IMG/VR virus record: IMGVR_UViG_3300037961_005793
Coordinates: 1 to 64,000 of that record
Direction: 5' to 3' (one strand)
DNA from: a virus
DNA length: 64,000 nt
This document shows, piece by piece, positions 49,025 through 56,867 of the stretch. Each line of letters begins with the position of its first letter. Within the stretch, counting starts at the first letter, position 1. The notes beneath the pieces were generated by a model. It was not told the origin of the DNA. It did not search any database and was given only the letters and a program-made list of their open reading frames with translations. The position numbers and the translations under genes are program-made.

Positions 49025-49431
49025 CAACTAAGATCGACGAGAAACTCTCAAATGCAATTCTCACAGGGTGTGATCTCAAGGCCAGCAAGTACCGAGTGGA
49101 TCACTTTAAGTTCCCTTGGCTACCTGAGACTGAGATACAATCTCGCATCGACATCTACTTCCAAGACAAACGCATCGTTGAGATAACTGACGAACACGTC
49201 AGGATGAATCACCAGGGCTTTAACACTCAAGCTTTTGCATCTCGCTTGCGGTGCATTTTCAAAACGGCTTGTGACAATCTCCACGACATCCAATATGGAA
49301 ACGGGAGGATCTATGTTAGAACACCGAGTGATGTAGAAGGTATTCAATACAACTTCTACTTACTTGATCAAGATCCAAACTGGGTCACAGTCAGACGCCC
49401 TTCACACAAAGAATCTAATGTCAACGACTGA
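49021..49431 (+). CDS. Hypothetical protein (136 aa)
   Basis: Mixed alpha/beta with VDHFKFPWLPETEIQSRIDI and FASRLRCIFKTACDNLHDI. No family recognised. The stop overlaps the next start region by 14 nt. Confidence 0.6.
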   Translation: MTTKIDEKLSNAILTGCDLKASKYRVDHFKFPWLPETEIQSRIDIYFQDKRIVEITDEHVRMNHQGFNTQAFASRLRCIFKTACDNLHDIQYGNGRIYVRTPSDVEGIQYNFYLLDQDPNWVTVRRPSHKESNVND

Positions 49432-49621
49432 TGAGGTTTACACAGAGGCAATTCTGTTCATGCTCGATAGCATCGCGCCTACCGAACGCTTGAACATCAA
49501 GAATGATCTGAAGCTTAAGCTCGAACGAGCATACGAACTACAGCCTTCAACCCTTGCTGGACTGAAGGCTCTAGAACGTATTCTTTTGGCGTCAGACTTC
49601 TCACGCCAGCTCAGTGGTTAA
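49418..49621 (+). CDS. Small helical protein (67 aa)
   Basis: ATG 49418 (MSTTDEVYTEAILFMLDSIA). Helical with NIKNDLKLKLERAYEL. Its last 21 nt overlap a convergent minus-strand gene. No family recognised. Confidence 0.55.
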   Translation: MSTTDEVYTEAILFMLDSIAPTERLNIKNDLKLKLERAYELQPSTLAGLKALERILLASDFSRQLSG

Positions 49622-49768
49622 CTTCACGTAAGGGACACCGCGATAGACGAGAACTTGTTCTTTGACCACAGCGTTCTCCATCATCATGCGGTCGAGTTGG
49701 TTTTTCACTTCAGCGCGATGGGCACGAGCCTTGTTGCGGTTGAGGTGAAGCAGGAAAGCAGCGTTCAT
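49601..49768 (-). CDS. Small protein with YRGVPY end (55 aa)
   Basis: Lone minus-strand gene inside the plus array: ATG complementary to 49766-49768, stop at 49601-49603. Product starts MNAAFLLHLNRNKARAHRAE and ends VLVYRGVPYVKLTTELA. YRGVxY is the core of the short DUF4278-type motif common in cyanobacteria, which supports a cyanobacterial host. Function unknown. Confidence 0.6.
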   Translation of the reverse strand: MNAAFLLHLNRNKARAHRAEVKNQLDRMMMENAVVKEQVLVYRGVPYVKLTTELA

Positions 49769-49840
49769 GACGTTTGCAAACTGTAGTAATTGCTACTTTA
49801 ACACTGCACATTCTTCTTTGTAGTTCACTCTGTAACACAA

Positions 49841-50059
49841 ATGAACAACCAAAACCTATCACCATTTTTCACGTTTGGTCTCGCGGGACTGGCAGGATTT
49901 GTCCTTTGCATGGCAACCACGCGGATCATGGTTGAAGTAGCAAACTCGAAAGCTCGACAAGAATGTCGGGTCAACCATCATCGCAGATACATTTACATGC
50001 ACACTGTCGTCGGTGACACCTGGCACTGCGTACCTGCTCACTTCTTCCATCAAGAATGA
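49841..50059 (+). CDS. Small membrane protein (72 aa)
   Basis: Hydrophobic helix FFTFGLAGLAGFVLCMATTR near the N-terminus, then a His/Cys-bearing tail (RVNHHRRYIYMHTV, WHCVPAHFFHQ) that could bind metal. Overlaps the next start by 4 nt. Confidence 0.55.
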   Translation: MNNQNLSPFFTFGLAGLAGFVLCMATTRIMVEVANSKARQECRVNHHRRYIYMHTVVGDTWHCVPAHFFHQE

Positions 50060-50385
50060 TGAAATTGTCTCAACTCATGCGAATTGTTGACGAGCACAAA
50101 CTTACACCGTCTGCGATGCGTTTGTTCTTTCTTGTCTGTGAAGAATATCCTGTGGGTGTTGACCAGTCTCAAGTTGCTAAATACCCTCCCACGCTCGGTA
50201 TGTCTGCATCTTCAATTGGACGACACCTTCGCAAGTTCGAAGAGCTGGGTTGGCTGAAACGGTCTCTCGTAGATAAGAAATCATTTCAAATTGATCTAAC
50301 TCATCGAGGTTTAACTCTGTGGCATCAATTCTCAGACTATAGTGTTCCCGAGATCACCCACGCTCACATAAATGATCCTGCCTGA
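50056..50385 (+). CDS. Winged-helix (MarR-like) regulator
   Basis: 109 residues. KLTPSAMRLFFLVCEEYPVG, LGMSASSIGRHLRKFEELGW and LKRSLVDKKSFQIDLTHRG give helix, recognition helix and wing in the order of MarR-type domains. Probably controls phage or host genes. The last 14 nt overlap the dCTP deaminase-like gene. Confidence 0.65.
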   Translation: MMKLSQLMRIVDEHKLTPSAMRLFFLVCEEYPVGVDQSQVAKYPPTLGMSASSIGRHLRKFEELGWLKRSLVDKKSFQIDLTHRGLTLWHQFSDYSVPEITHAHINDPA

Positions 50386-50890
50386 TTTCGAAATTGCTCG
50401 TATGTGTTTGGGCGGATTAGTAACTCCTTTTGACTCGACACTAATCAACCCGGCATCACTCGATGTTCGTCTGGGCGACAAGGTTTTACTCGAAGTCGAA
50501 GATCAAAGAAACTTCAGAGCATTTGATATCTCTATTTACAACCGAGACACACCCTTTTTACTTGATCCAGGAGAGTTTATTTTGGCTCACACTCTTGAAA
50601 CTTTTAACGTCCCTGATGACGTAGCGGGTCAGTTTGCACTCAAAAGCTCAGTTGCGAGGAGCGGAATCGAACATTTGATGGCCGGTTATATAGATCCTGG
50701 ATTTAACAATAGTGTTCTTACGCTTGAGTTAAAGAACGCAAGAAGAAGTCATCCAGTGTTCTTGTGGCCTGGGATGCGGATTGGTCAAATCATTTGGCAA
50801 AGAATGGCAGCGACACCGACAACAAGTTACCGAGAGTCAGGTAGGTACAACGGAGACAAGTCAGTCACAGCATCAAAAGGACTTCTATAG
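50372..50890 (+). CDS. dcd: dCTP deaminase / dUTPase-family protein
   Basis: 172 residues. INPASLDVRLGD, FALKSSVARSGIE (S92-R96), AGYIDPGFNNS (D108) and LTLELKN (E119, equivalent to the Dcd catalytic Glu138) match the family; GQIIWQRM and YNGD follow. It should convert dCTP to dUTP, or dUTP to dUMP, lowering dUTP and supplying dTTP. Length is slightly below the roughly 190 usual for Dcd. Confidence 0.82.
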   Translation: MILPDFEIARMCLGGLVTPFDSTLINPASLDVRLGDKVLLEVEDQRNFRAFDISIYNRDTPFLLDPGEFILAHTLETFNVPDDVAGQFALKSSVARSGIEHLMAGYIDPGFNNSVLTLELKNARRSHPVFLWPGMRIGQIIWQRMAATPTTSYRESGRYNGDKSVTASKGLL

Positions 50891-50916
50891 GAGTCTCGTG
50901 CGAACGACGGACGGTC

Positions 50917-50939
50917 TTGAGGTATTTAATAGACCTCAG
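50917..50939 (+). terminator. Weak hairpin after dcd
   Basis: TTGAGGT, loop ATTTAATAG, ACCTCAG (one G-U), followed by CTTATTTAAC rather than a T-run. May be a weak terminator or an RNA end signal. The rest of 50891-51145 holds only the promoter at 51067. Confidence 0.35.
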
Positions 50940-51066
50940 CTTATTTAACTAACGTAAACAAACGTCAATCGATGGTAAACAATCTCTTGTATAGAAAAGT
51001 TTTTTTATTAACACTTTTGAGTTTGGTATCTCATCACGGTATCCGTAGTTACATCCTGTAAAATGC

Positions 51067-51095
51067 TTGACACCAGCTAACTCCTGGCATACACT
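51067..51095 (+). promoter_or_regulatory. Sigma-70-like promoter of the MoxR operon
   Basis: TTGACA (51067-51072), 17-nt spacer, TACACT (51090-51095), 51 nt before the ATG at 51146. Confidence 0.8.
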
Positions 51096-51145
51096 GCTCT
51101 CAGTGACAAACCAAGTCACTCAAATGTACATCAACAGTCTTTTGT

Positions 51146-51559
51146 ATGAAACTCTCTGAACTCATCAACCGAGGTCACGACACTGCTCTTAAGTGGAGCG
51201 AGTGCGACGAAGCATTGGTGGCCGTAAACGAAACTTTCGGTGAGCCCTACGAGTCAGCTCGCAAAGCTCTTCACAACGATCTTTTGGTTGCCACGTCGCG
51301 TGAGATTCCTCTCGATACTTTCAAAGGAGATAACAATCCGCTTCGCTTTGAAGACCTCAAAGTGCTTGTGGTTGTAAAACCTTCGCTCGTACCCGCACCA
51401 GATAAGAAACTCGAAAACATCGACACAAGAATCGAAAGGCTCGAACAAGAGTTGAAACTCGCTCGAACCGAGCGCAAGTCGATCATCGAGAAGCTCAAGA
51501 TCAAAGATCATGAGTTTGTTATCAGTCAAATCAGCACACAATTCCGCCACATCAAATGA
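51146..51559 (+). CDS. Coiled-coil protein of the MoxR operon
   Basis: 137 residues; the C-terminal 55 are a coiled coil (DKKLENIDTRIERLEQELKL, ARTERKSIIEKLKI). Overlaps the next start by 4 nt. First gene after the promoter; a partner or adaptor of the ATPase is inferred. No family recognised. Confidence 0.65.
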   Translation: MKLSELINRGHDTALKWSECDEALVAVNETFGEPYESARKALHNDLLVATSREIPLDTFKGDNNPLRFEDLKVLVVVKPSLVPAPDKKLENIDTRIERLEQELKLARTERKSIIEKLKIKDHEFVISQISTQFRHIK

Positions 51560-52764
51560 ACCAAGATCAAGTTTTCATTCTTCACTGCTCGATCAGCGCA
51601 AGTGTTCGGCAGAGTGTACAGATTGCTTTCGAAGACTACAAACTTCCTCAGGATGTTGTAGAGACACTTCGGGAAGCTAACTCAATCTCGATTCGACCCA
51701 ACCTTTCTCAAGCACTTAAGAAATCACTTGATGAGCTTCGGCTCATGCAAAGATATCTTTACGACCGATGCACTATTCACCACGGTGATGTTCACTTTCT
51801 CCACGCTGATTATTTCGACGAAGCAAAGCAACGCATCGAAGAAATCAAGGAGCATGCATCAACTTCTAATGCCAAACTTCGTGAAGCGTGGGCTGAAGAA
51901 CTAGAGAAGTGGAAACAAACAGTTGATAACTTCTTCTCTCCTTTATTTACAGACGAAGAACAGTTAGCGTTGGTAAGAGAAGCGTATCTACGCATCTTCC
52001 CGACACAGAAAGAATACAGTAATCCTATTTCTGTAAACGTCGTTGGTCCTTACCCAGCTGTTATTGAACGTTGTGATGACCCGCAAGATGTTCAACAGAT
52101 TATCGCCAACGAAGCTTCGATAAATACTGAGCAGGTTCTCAAAGCCGCCCGAGAGGGAGCAGTTGATTCGAGTCTGGGTAAAATCGCAGAGCTTCTGGAC
52201 GATTTGGATGCACGCCCTGCAAACAAAGTAGGAGAGCGAGTGCTTAGCGATAACCCTAAGAAGCGGGGTACGTGGCAAATAATCGCACAAGAGATATCTC
52301 TTGCTGCTAAACACAATCCAATGCTCGTGGACATGGCGAAGCTTTGTGAAGACCTTCTCAAAGTTGGAGAACTTATGCGCGATCCGTCGTCTGGTTCAGT
52401 CAGAGCTGCTGCGTTTCAACGTTATACAGATGTCAGGCAAGACATCGCAGATGAAGCTAAGAACCTTATGCTCAAGGCTTCGTCATCTAAGGGTCTTGAA
52501 CAACTTCAAAAATCCGTTGCTTTGACTGGAACTTACCAGTCACTGATTGGAGACCTCGCTGGTTGTCAGACAGAAGAAGAGTTAACTCTTCTGAAAGATA
52601 AGATTGACACAGAAACATCTATCTACAAACACCGTGCGAAACATCTTTCGAGGCTTCTTCAGAAGGTTGAGGAACGAATGGCTTTATCTGACGCTATCGC
52701 CGACGCTACTGTTTCTCTACAGGAAGCCATCGACGAAAACAAATCGTTCGAGGTAGATTTCTGA
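51556..52764 (+). CDS. Large helical protein of the MoxR operon
   Basis: 402 residues, almost wholly alpha-helical with coiled coils (EEIKEHASTSNAKLREAWAE, LSRLLQKVEERMALSDAI). No family recognised. Its stop codon abuts a perfect 22-bp palindrome. It may be the substrate-specific factor of the ATPase pair, by gene order. Confidence 0.65.
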   Translation: MNQDQVFILHCSISASVRQSVQIAFEDYKLPQDVVETLREANSISIRPNLSQALKKSLDELRLMQRYLYDRCTIHHGDVHFLHADYFDEAKQRIEEIKEHASTSNAKLREAWAEELEKWKQTVDNFFSPLFTDEEQLALVREAYLRIFPTQKEYSNPISVNVVGPYPAVIERCDDPQDVQQIIANEASINTEQVLKAAREGAVDSSLGKIAELLDDLDARPANKVGERVLSDNPKKRGTWQIIAQEISLAAKHNPMLVDMAKLCEDLLKVGELMRDPSSGSVRAAAFQRYTDVRQDIADEAKNLMLKASSSKGLEQLQKSVALTGTYQSLIGDLAGCQTEEELTLLKDKIDTETSIYKHRAKHLSRLLQKVEERMALSDAIADATVSLQEAIDENKSFEVDF

Positions 52765-52785
52765 GTCGACTTAGCTAAGTCGACT
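52764..52785. promoter_or_regulatory. Perfect 22-bp palindrome before moxR-like gene
   Basis: Half-site AGTCGACTTAG followed directly by its complement CTAAGTCGACT, beginning on the last base of the upstream stop codon and 36 nt before the ATPase start. No T-tract follows, so it is not an ordinary terminator. Fits an operator or a dimer-binding site. A further partial copy (AAGTCGACTAAGCT) extends it rightwards. Confidence 0.6.
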
Positions 52786-52821
52786 AAGCTCACCTGAAAC
52801 TAATCACCCTTCATCAATCAA

Positions 52822-54027
52822 ATGAACAACACTTTGTTTACCAACTTCCAGAGCTTTCGTGCCTCACTGAACGGATCGTTCCTTGACAGATCAGATGTTA
52901 TCGACGGTCTACTGACAAGCCTCATAACTAAACAGAATGCATTTTTGTTTGGTCCGCCAGGAACAGGTAAGTCTGAGCTGGTTCGTGCAATTACTGGTGG
53001 CTTCGACGGATCAAAGTATTTCGGGTATTTGCTGAGCCCAACCACAGATCCATCAGAACTGTATGGTCCTGTCGCTGTCAGCAAACTTCTCAAAGACGAG
53101 TACACCCGCGATGTTTCTGGTTATCTGCCAGATTGCAACGTTGCTTTTCTTGATGAGTTGTTCAGAGGTTCTTCAGCTGTCTTAAATTCCCTGCTGCAGA
53201 TCCTGAACGAAAGAACATTTAATAACGGCAAGCAAGCTATCGACACTGAGATACAGTCGATCGTCGCTGCGACTAACTCGTTCCCAACTGAAGAAGCACT
53301 TCAGGCATTTTGTGATCGCTTCTTGTTTCGTCCAACAATTACTGGGTTGAAATCACCTACACATAAACGAACGCTCATGCGTTGGGCGGTGGCTCAGGAC
53401 AACGAAAATAGTCGCCCTGAAGTTCAGTCAACTTTGACTTACAAAGATCTGGTTGAGCTTCAGAAACAAGCTGCGAAAACAACTGTGCCTGATGCTTTCA
53501 TCGATCAGTTTGCAGAAATCCTCGACATGTTGGAGTCACGAGGTATCTCAGTGTCTGATCGTCGACGAGTTCAAATTCTTTCTTTTATGAAAGGTTGGGC
53601 TGTCGTTCAGGGTGAGACAGAGGTCCACGCTGCCATGCTTCATCAGACCTTAAAACATATTATTTACACCAACCCTGACGAAATTGAAGACATCAATGAG
53701 GTCGTTAAACAAGTTGTTCCAACTGCGGAAGAGTTTATGGCTGGTGTTAAAAGAGCAGCTCAAAATACCATGCGTAGATTCGAATCGACTAAACAATCGA
53801 TCAACGACAGAACTGCCAGTGTCGGTGATTTAAACCGAGCAGTCACAGAGTTCGGAGACATGCTTCGCGAGTTAAAGTTACTGAACCAAAAAGCAGAAGA
53901 AGAGTTAGATAACGGCAACCTTAAATTCACCGCAGCTGCACGCCTTAAGTTCACCAAAATTATTCGTGAACTTGACGTCAATATCAGCACCATCACCACC
54001 ACCATCTCACGTTTCAAAAACGATTGA
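52822..54027 (+). CDS. MoxR-type AAA+ ATPase
   Basis: 401 residues. Walker A GPPGTGKS (44-51), Walker B VAFLDELFR (107-115, D111/E112), then SSAVLNSLLQILNERTFNNG as in MoxR/RavA proteins, sensor 1 Asn at AATNSFP, and FCDRFLFRP. C-terminal coiled coils. MoxR ATPases act with VWA proteins as chaperone-like complexes inserting metals or remodelling assemblies. The VWA partner follows directly. Confidence 0.9.
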   Translation: MNNTLFTNFQSFRASLNGSFLDRSDVIDGLLTSLITKQNAFLFGPPGTGKSELVRAITGGFDGSKYFGYLLSPTTDPSELYGPVAVSKLLKDEYTRDVSGYLPDCNVAFLDELFRGSSAVLNSLLQILNERTFNNGKQAIDTEIQSIVAATNSFPTEEALQAFCDRFLFRPTITGLKSPTHKRTLMRWAVAQDNENSRPEVQSTLTYKDLVELQKQAAKTTVPDAFIDQFAEILDMLESRGISVSDRRRVQILSFMKGWAVVQGETEVHAAMLHQTLKHIIYTNPDEIEDINEVVKQVVPTAEEFMAGVKRAAQNTMRRFESTKQSINDRTASVGDLNRAVTEFGDMLRELKLLNQKAEEELDNGNLKFTAAARLKFTKIIRELDVNISTITTTISRFKND

Positions 54028-54029
54028 AC

Positions 54030-55565
54030 ATGCAAAACGAAACTATTCGCCTCAACACTGAGCCTCCTCTTGTTCTGAAAGTCGGGGCCATGACTGATTT
54101 TCTTTGGCCCTCTTTTGTTCGTGAGATGAAACCTCGCGTTCAATATCTGGCTGATCGGTTTGACATCAAACGTCTCTCACGTTTTGGAAAAGAACTGTTC
54201 GAGTTCCTCTACATGGGTGGAGACGTTGATCCTGTAGTGAGTCTCGACGCGGTAGAAGAATATTTTCGGGCTAAACAAGATGGACAAAGCGTTGAGTACC
54301 CACGCGGGTACAAACCTGAAAATGCACTGTGGCATTTGATTCTGGAGGATGTAATGAACAGTCCTGTGTATCACACAATGCAACGACACTGCCTTGGTGA
54401 TCACTTCAACTCAGGTAACAACGCAGTCAATATATTGAATGAGCTTGGTCAAGTAGTAGAAAATATGCTTGGCGAAGACACGGTTCTTACAGATGCTTTG
54501 GCTGAAAAAGGAGAGCAGCTGGAGCAGATTCGCTCTCAGTTCGTTGACGCTATGCAACAGGGTGACAGCAAGTCTGCTGCAGAGTTGAGAGCAAAAGGCA
54601 AGCAAATCGGTGAAGAAATGGAGGAGATTCTCAACGCTCTTCACAAAGGCAAGCAGGCAAGTATCCAGAAGGGTATCGAGAAAGCTCACGAGGATGCTGT
54701 TGACCAGCAAAACGCAATGTCGAAGCTGGCAGGCAATGGTGATGGTTTTGGTCATAAGCTCGACAACATCGATGACAAGATAAAACTTGCCAAGAAACTT
54801 CAAAGCAGCCGATTCTTACAGCTGTTTATCGATCGTCTTGGCGCTTTTAAAGCTGCTTGGACTCAACGCAAAAGGGAAAGAACAGTCAAATCTAATTATT
54901 CAAATATTGTTGGGGCTGAACTTTCCAACAACATCACTAAAACATTTCCGTCTGAGCTTGCGTTAGCAGCCACGGATGAAGGTAAGGCTCTTTTCGCCCT
55001 GAAGTATGCACAGAAAACAATGCTGTGCAAAGACTTCGAAGCGAAGAGTAAAAATGTCCAGCAAGGTCCTGTCGTTATGTACGTTGACGTAAGTGGATCT
55101 ATGCACGGTGATGACGAACTGTGGTCTAAAGCTCTCACTTACTGCGTGGTTGAAGAATGCACTAACAACAATCGTCCAATTTACGTGCGTCTTTTCAACA
55201 GTACTATTGCAGACTCAATCGATATCAAACCAAATACAAAAGACAGCGACGACCTTTTGAAATTTATTATGAAATGGGGCACATCAGGTGGCACTTCTTT
55301 CAATCGAGTGATGGTAGACGCTCGACAACTGAAACCAGAGATGACCAAAGCCGACATTCTCATCATTACCGATGGGGAGTGCGAGGTCGAAGACAGACAT
55401 GTGCGAGAGTTCAACAAATTTGTGGACTCTCATAAAATCGATGTGCGTGGTTTTTGTATTGGTAAGAAGTCAGAGTCGATGGAAAAGTTCTGTGATGAAG
55501 TCGTTCTTGTAAACACTTCTAACGACACAGAGATGTCTGAGATATTTCAGAAGGCAATCGGATAA
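54030..55565 (+). CDS. VWA-domain protein, ViaA-like partner of MoxR
   Basis: 511 residues from ATG 54030, in TGAACATG. N-terminal helical region, a long coiled coil (DALAEKGEQLEQIRSQFVDA), and a C-terminal VWA domain with full MIDAS: D353-S355-S357 (DVSGS), T422 (TSGGTSF), D448 (IITDGE). Layout resembles ViaA of the RavA-ViaA pair. It should bind Mg2+ and recruit substrates to the ATPase. Confidence 0.88.
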   Translation: MQNETIRLNTEPPLVLKVGAMTDFLWPSFVREMKPRVQYLADRFDIKRLSRFGKELFEFLYMGGDVDPVVSLDAVEEYFRAKQDGQSVEYPRGYKPENALWHLILEDVMNSPVYHTMQRHCLGDHFNSGNNAVNILNELGQVVENMLGEDTVLTDALAEKGEQLEQIRSQFVDAMQQGDSKSAAELRAKGKQIGEEMEEILNALHKGKQASIQKGIEKAHEDAVDQQNAMSKLAGNGDGFGHKLDNIDDKIKLAKKLQSSRFLQLFIDRLGAFKAAWTQRKRERTVKSNYSNIVGAELSNNITKTFPSELALAATDEGKALFALKYAQKTMLCKDFEAKSKNVQQGPVVMYVDVSGSMHGDDELWSKALTYCVVEECTNNNRPIYVRLFNSTIADSIDIKPNTKDSDDLLKFIMKWGTSGGTSFNRVMVDARQLKPEMTKADILIITDGECEVEDRHVREFNKFVDSHKIDVRGFCIGKKSESMEKFCDEVVLVNTSNDTEMSEIFQKAIG

Positions 55566-55569
55566 AACG

Positions 55570-56013
55570 ATGTATGCTTTAAATAGTTCTCACTTTCTAA
55601 AAGTGAACAGTCTCACAAAAAATTACCAGTGGATAAACGAGCTTGGTAATAAGTATGGAGACTATGCGTGTGACAGTGAACTAAAAGGTTGGCTAACAAT
55701 CTGTTTGCTGAGCGATGAATTTGATGTGATGAGTATGTCCTTCGAGAGTTTCATCGTCACTTATGTTTCATCGTCTGAGTTGTTTAATGTGATAAACCTT
55801 ACTACAGAGGACATTACAGATAAGGAGAAGACAGTACTGATTGATAAACACATCATTAAAAATTTCGGAGTGTCTAACCTCAAGGAGTTACGTAAAAGCA
55901 CTCTGTGCTCTACATGCGATATATGCACATTAATAGACGATATTGAGAGTGACATACGAGGTTGCTTTGTAGTTGACGGAATGTTCAAGAACCGTAAGCT
56001 GACTGGCAGTTGA
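55570..56013 (+). CDS. Hypothetical acidic protein of the MoxR operon
   Basis: 147 residues, four nt after the VWA gene. Contains CSTCDICTLIDDIESDIRGC, a cysteine cluster, and many Ser/Leu helices. More AT-rich than its neighbours. No family recognised. Confidence 0.55.
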   Translation: MYALNSSHFLKVNSLTKNYQWINELGNKYGDYACDSELKGWLTICLLSDEFDVMSMSFESFIVTYVSSSELFNVINLTTEDITDKEKTVLIDKHIIKNFGVSNLKELRKSTLCSTCDICTLIDDIESDIRGCFVVDGMFKNRKLTGS

Positions 56014-56024
56014 ACTTTTTTTCA

Positions 56025-56813
56025 ATGAATGTCCAATTCAATCTGAATGGAATCAGTTTGAAACAATCTGAAGCTGAGACACTGCTTGCCACAGCAGGTA
56101 CTCCTTCAATCCAGCTTGACATCGGCAAGTACTTGAGCAAAGGGCAAGTAAGCGTTAAGAAGCTATTCGATCTAAGCATTGAAAAGCAACGTCCTGAACT
56201 CGCTGCTCTTGCGGCCAAGCTTGCGATCCAAGCTCCCGCACATCAGCAAGACTTTCCAGAACCTAAAGCACGTCAGCGCAGAAAAGGAATTCGACGTCTT
56301 CATGAAATTGAGGCTACGGATGCTCCGGCGATCGAGTGTCTTGACTATCTCCTAACTCATAAGAAGCTTGGCTCGATCGGAGCGGCGATGATTATTGAGG
56401 CTGTAGGGAGCGGACGACCAACAACTCTGCGCGACATTGCGGTCATGCAAGTAAACAAAGCGTGGAACAAAGGAATTACTGAGCACTCCACGATCTTTAG
56501 AGGCTTCGAGGACGACGGTAAATCTTTTGTCCCGATTGTGACCCGTGCAGAAAAGGGAGGTACTACTTTTCACGCCTCTCCGTTGTACAACGCTTTGCGA
56601 GAAGGGTTGAAGTACCTAGTGAAGAATGGCCTCGCTGAGGCGACGGCAAAAACGAGCTGGGGCTCTGACGACAAGGAGCTTACCGAGAACGAGAAACAGC
56701 TTTGTAGAACCGTCTACGAAGTCAACCTCAGCAGCAAAGGAAAGGAGCTTAATGAGATCTGGGGAGACGCTGAGAAGTTTATTTACTCTTATTGGGAAGA
56801 GCGAGTGGTCTGA
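56025..56813 (+). CDS. Hypothetical protein with probable DNA-binding C-terminus
   Basis: 262 residues from ATG 56025. A basic linker (PEPKARQRRKGIRRLHEIE) precedes helices resembling a winged domain (ALREGLKYLVKNGLAEATAK). Gene context suggests replication or regulation. Terminated by the hairpin at 56835-56862. Confidence 0.55.
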   Translation: MNVQFNLNGISLKQSEAETLLATAGTPSIQLDIGKYLSKGQVSVKKLFDLSIEKQRPELAALAAKLAIQAPAHQQDFPEPKARQRRKGIRRLHEIEATDAPAIECLDYLLTHKKLGSIGAAMIIEAVGSGRPTTLRDIAVMQVNKAWNKGITEHSTIFRGFEDDGKSFVPIVTRAEKGGTTFHASPLYNALREGLKYLVKNGLAEATAKTSWGSDDKELTENEKQLCRTVYEVNLSSKGKELNEIWGDAEKFIYSYWEERVV

Positions 56814-56834
56814 CAAAAGCGGACTAACATTCAG

Positions 56835-56862
56835 GGGCTGCGACGGAAGCAGCCCTTTTTTA
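56835..56862 (+). terminator. Intrinsic terminator just before polA
   Basis: GGGCTGC, loop GACGGAA, GCAGCCC, then seven T ending 6 nt before the polymerase ATG at 56868. Confidence 0.85.
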
Positions 56863-56867
56863 ATGCC

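Noticed and set aside
54411-54803. 130-codon minus-strand hydrophobic frame
   Set aside because: Antisense of the VWA protein coiled coil; hydrophobic look comes from complementing charged codons.
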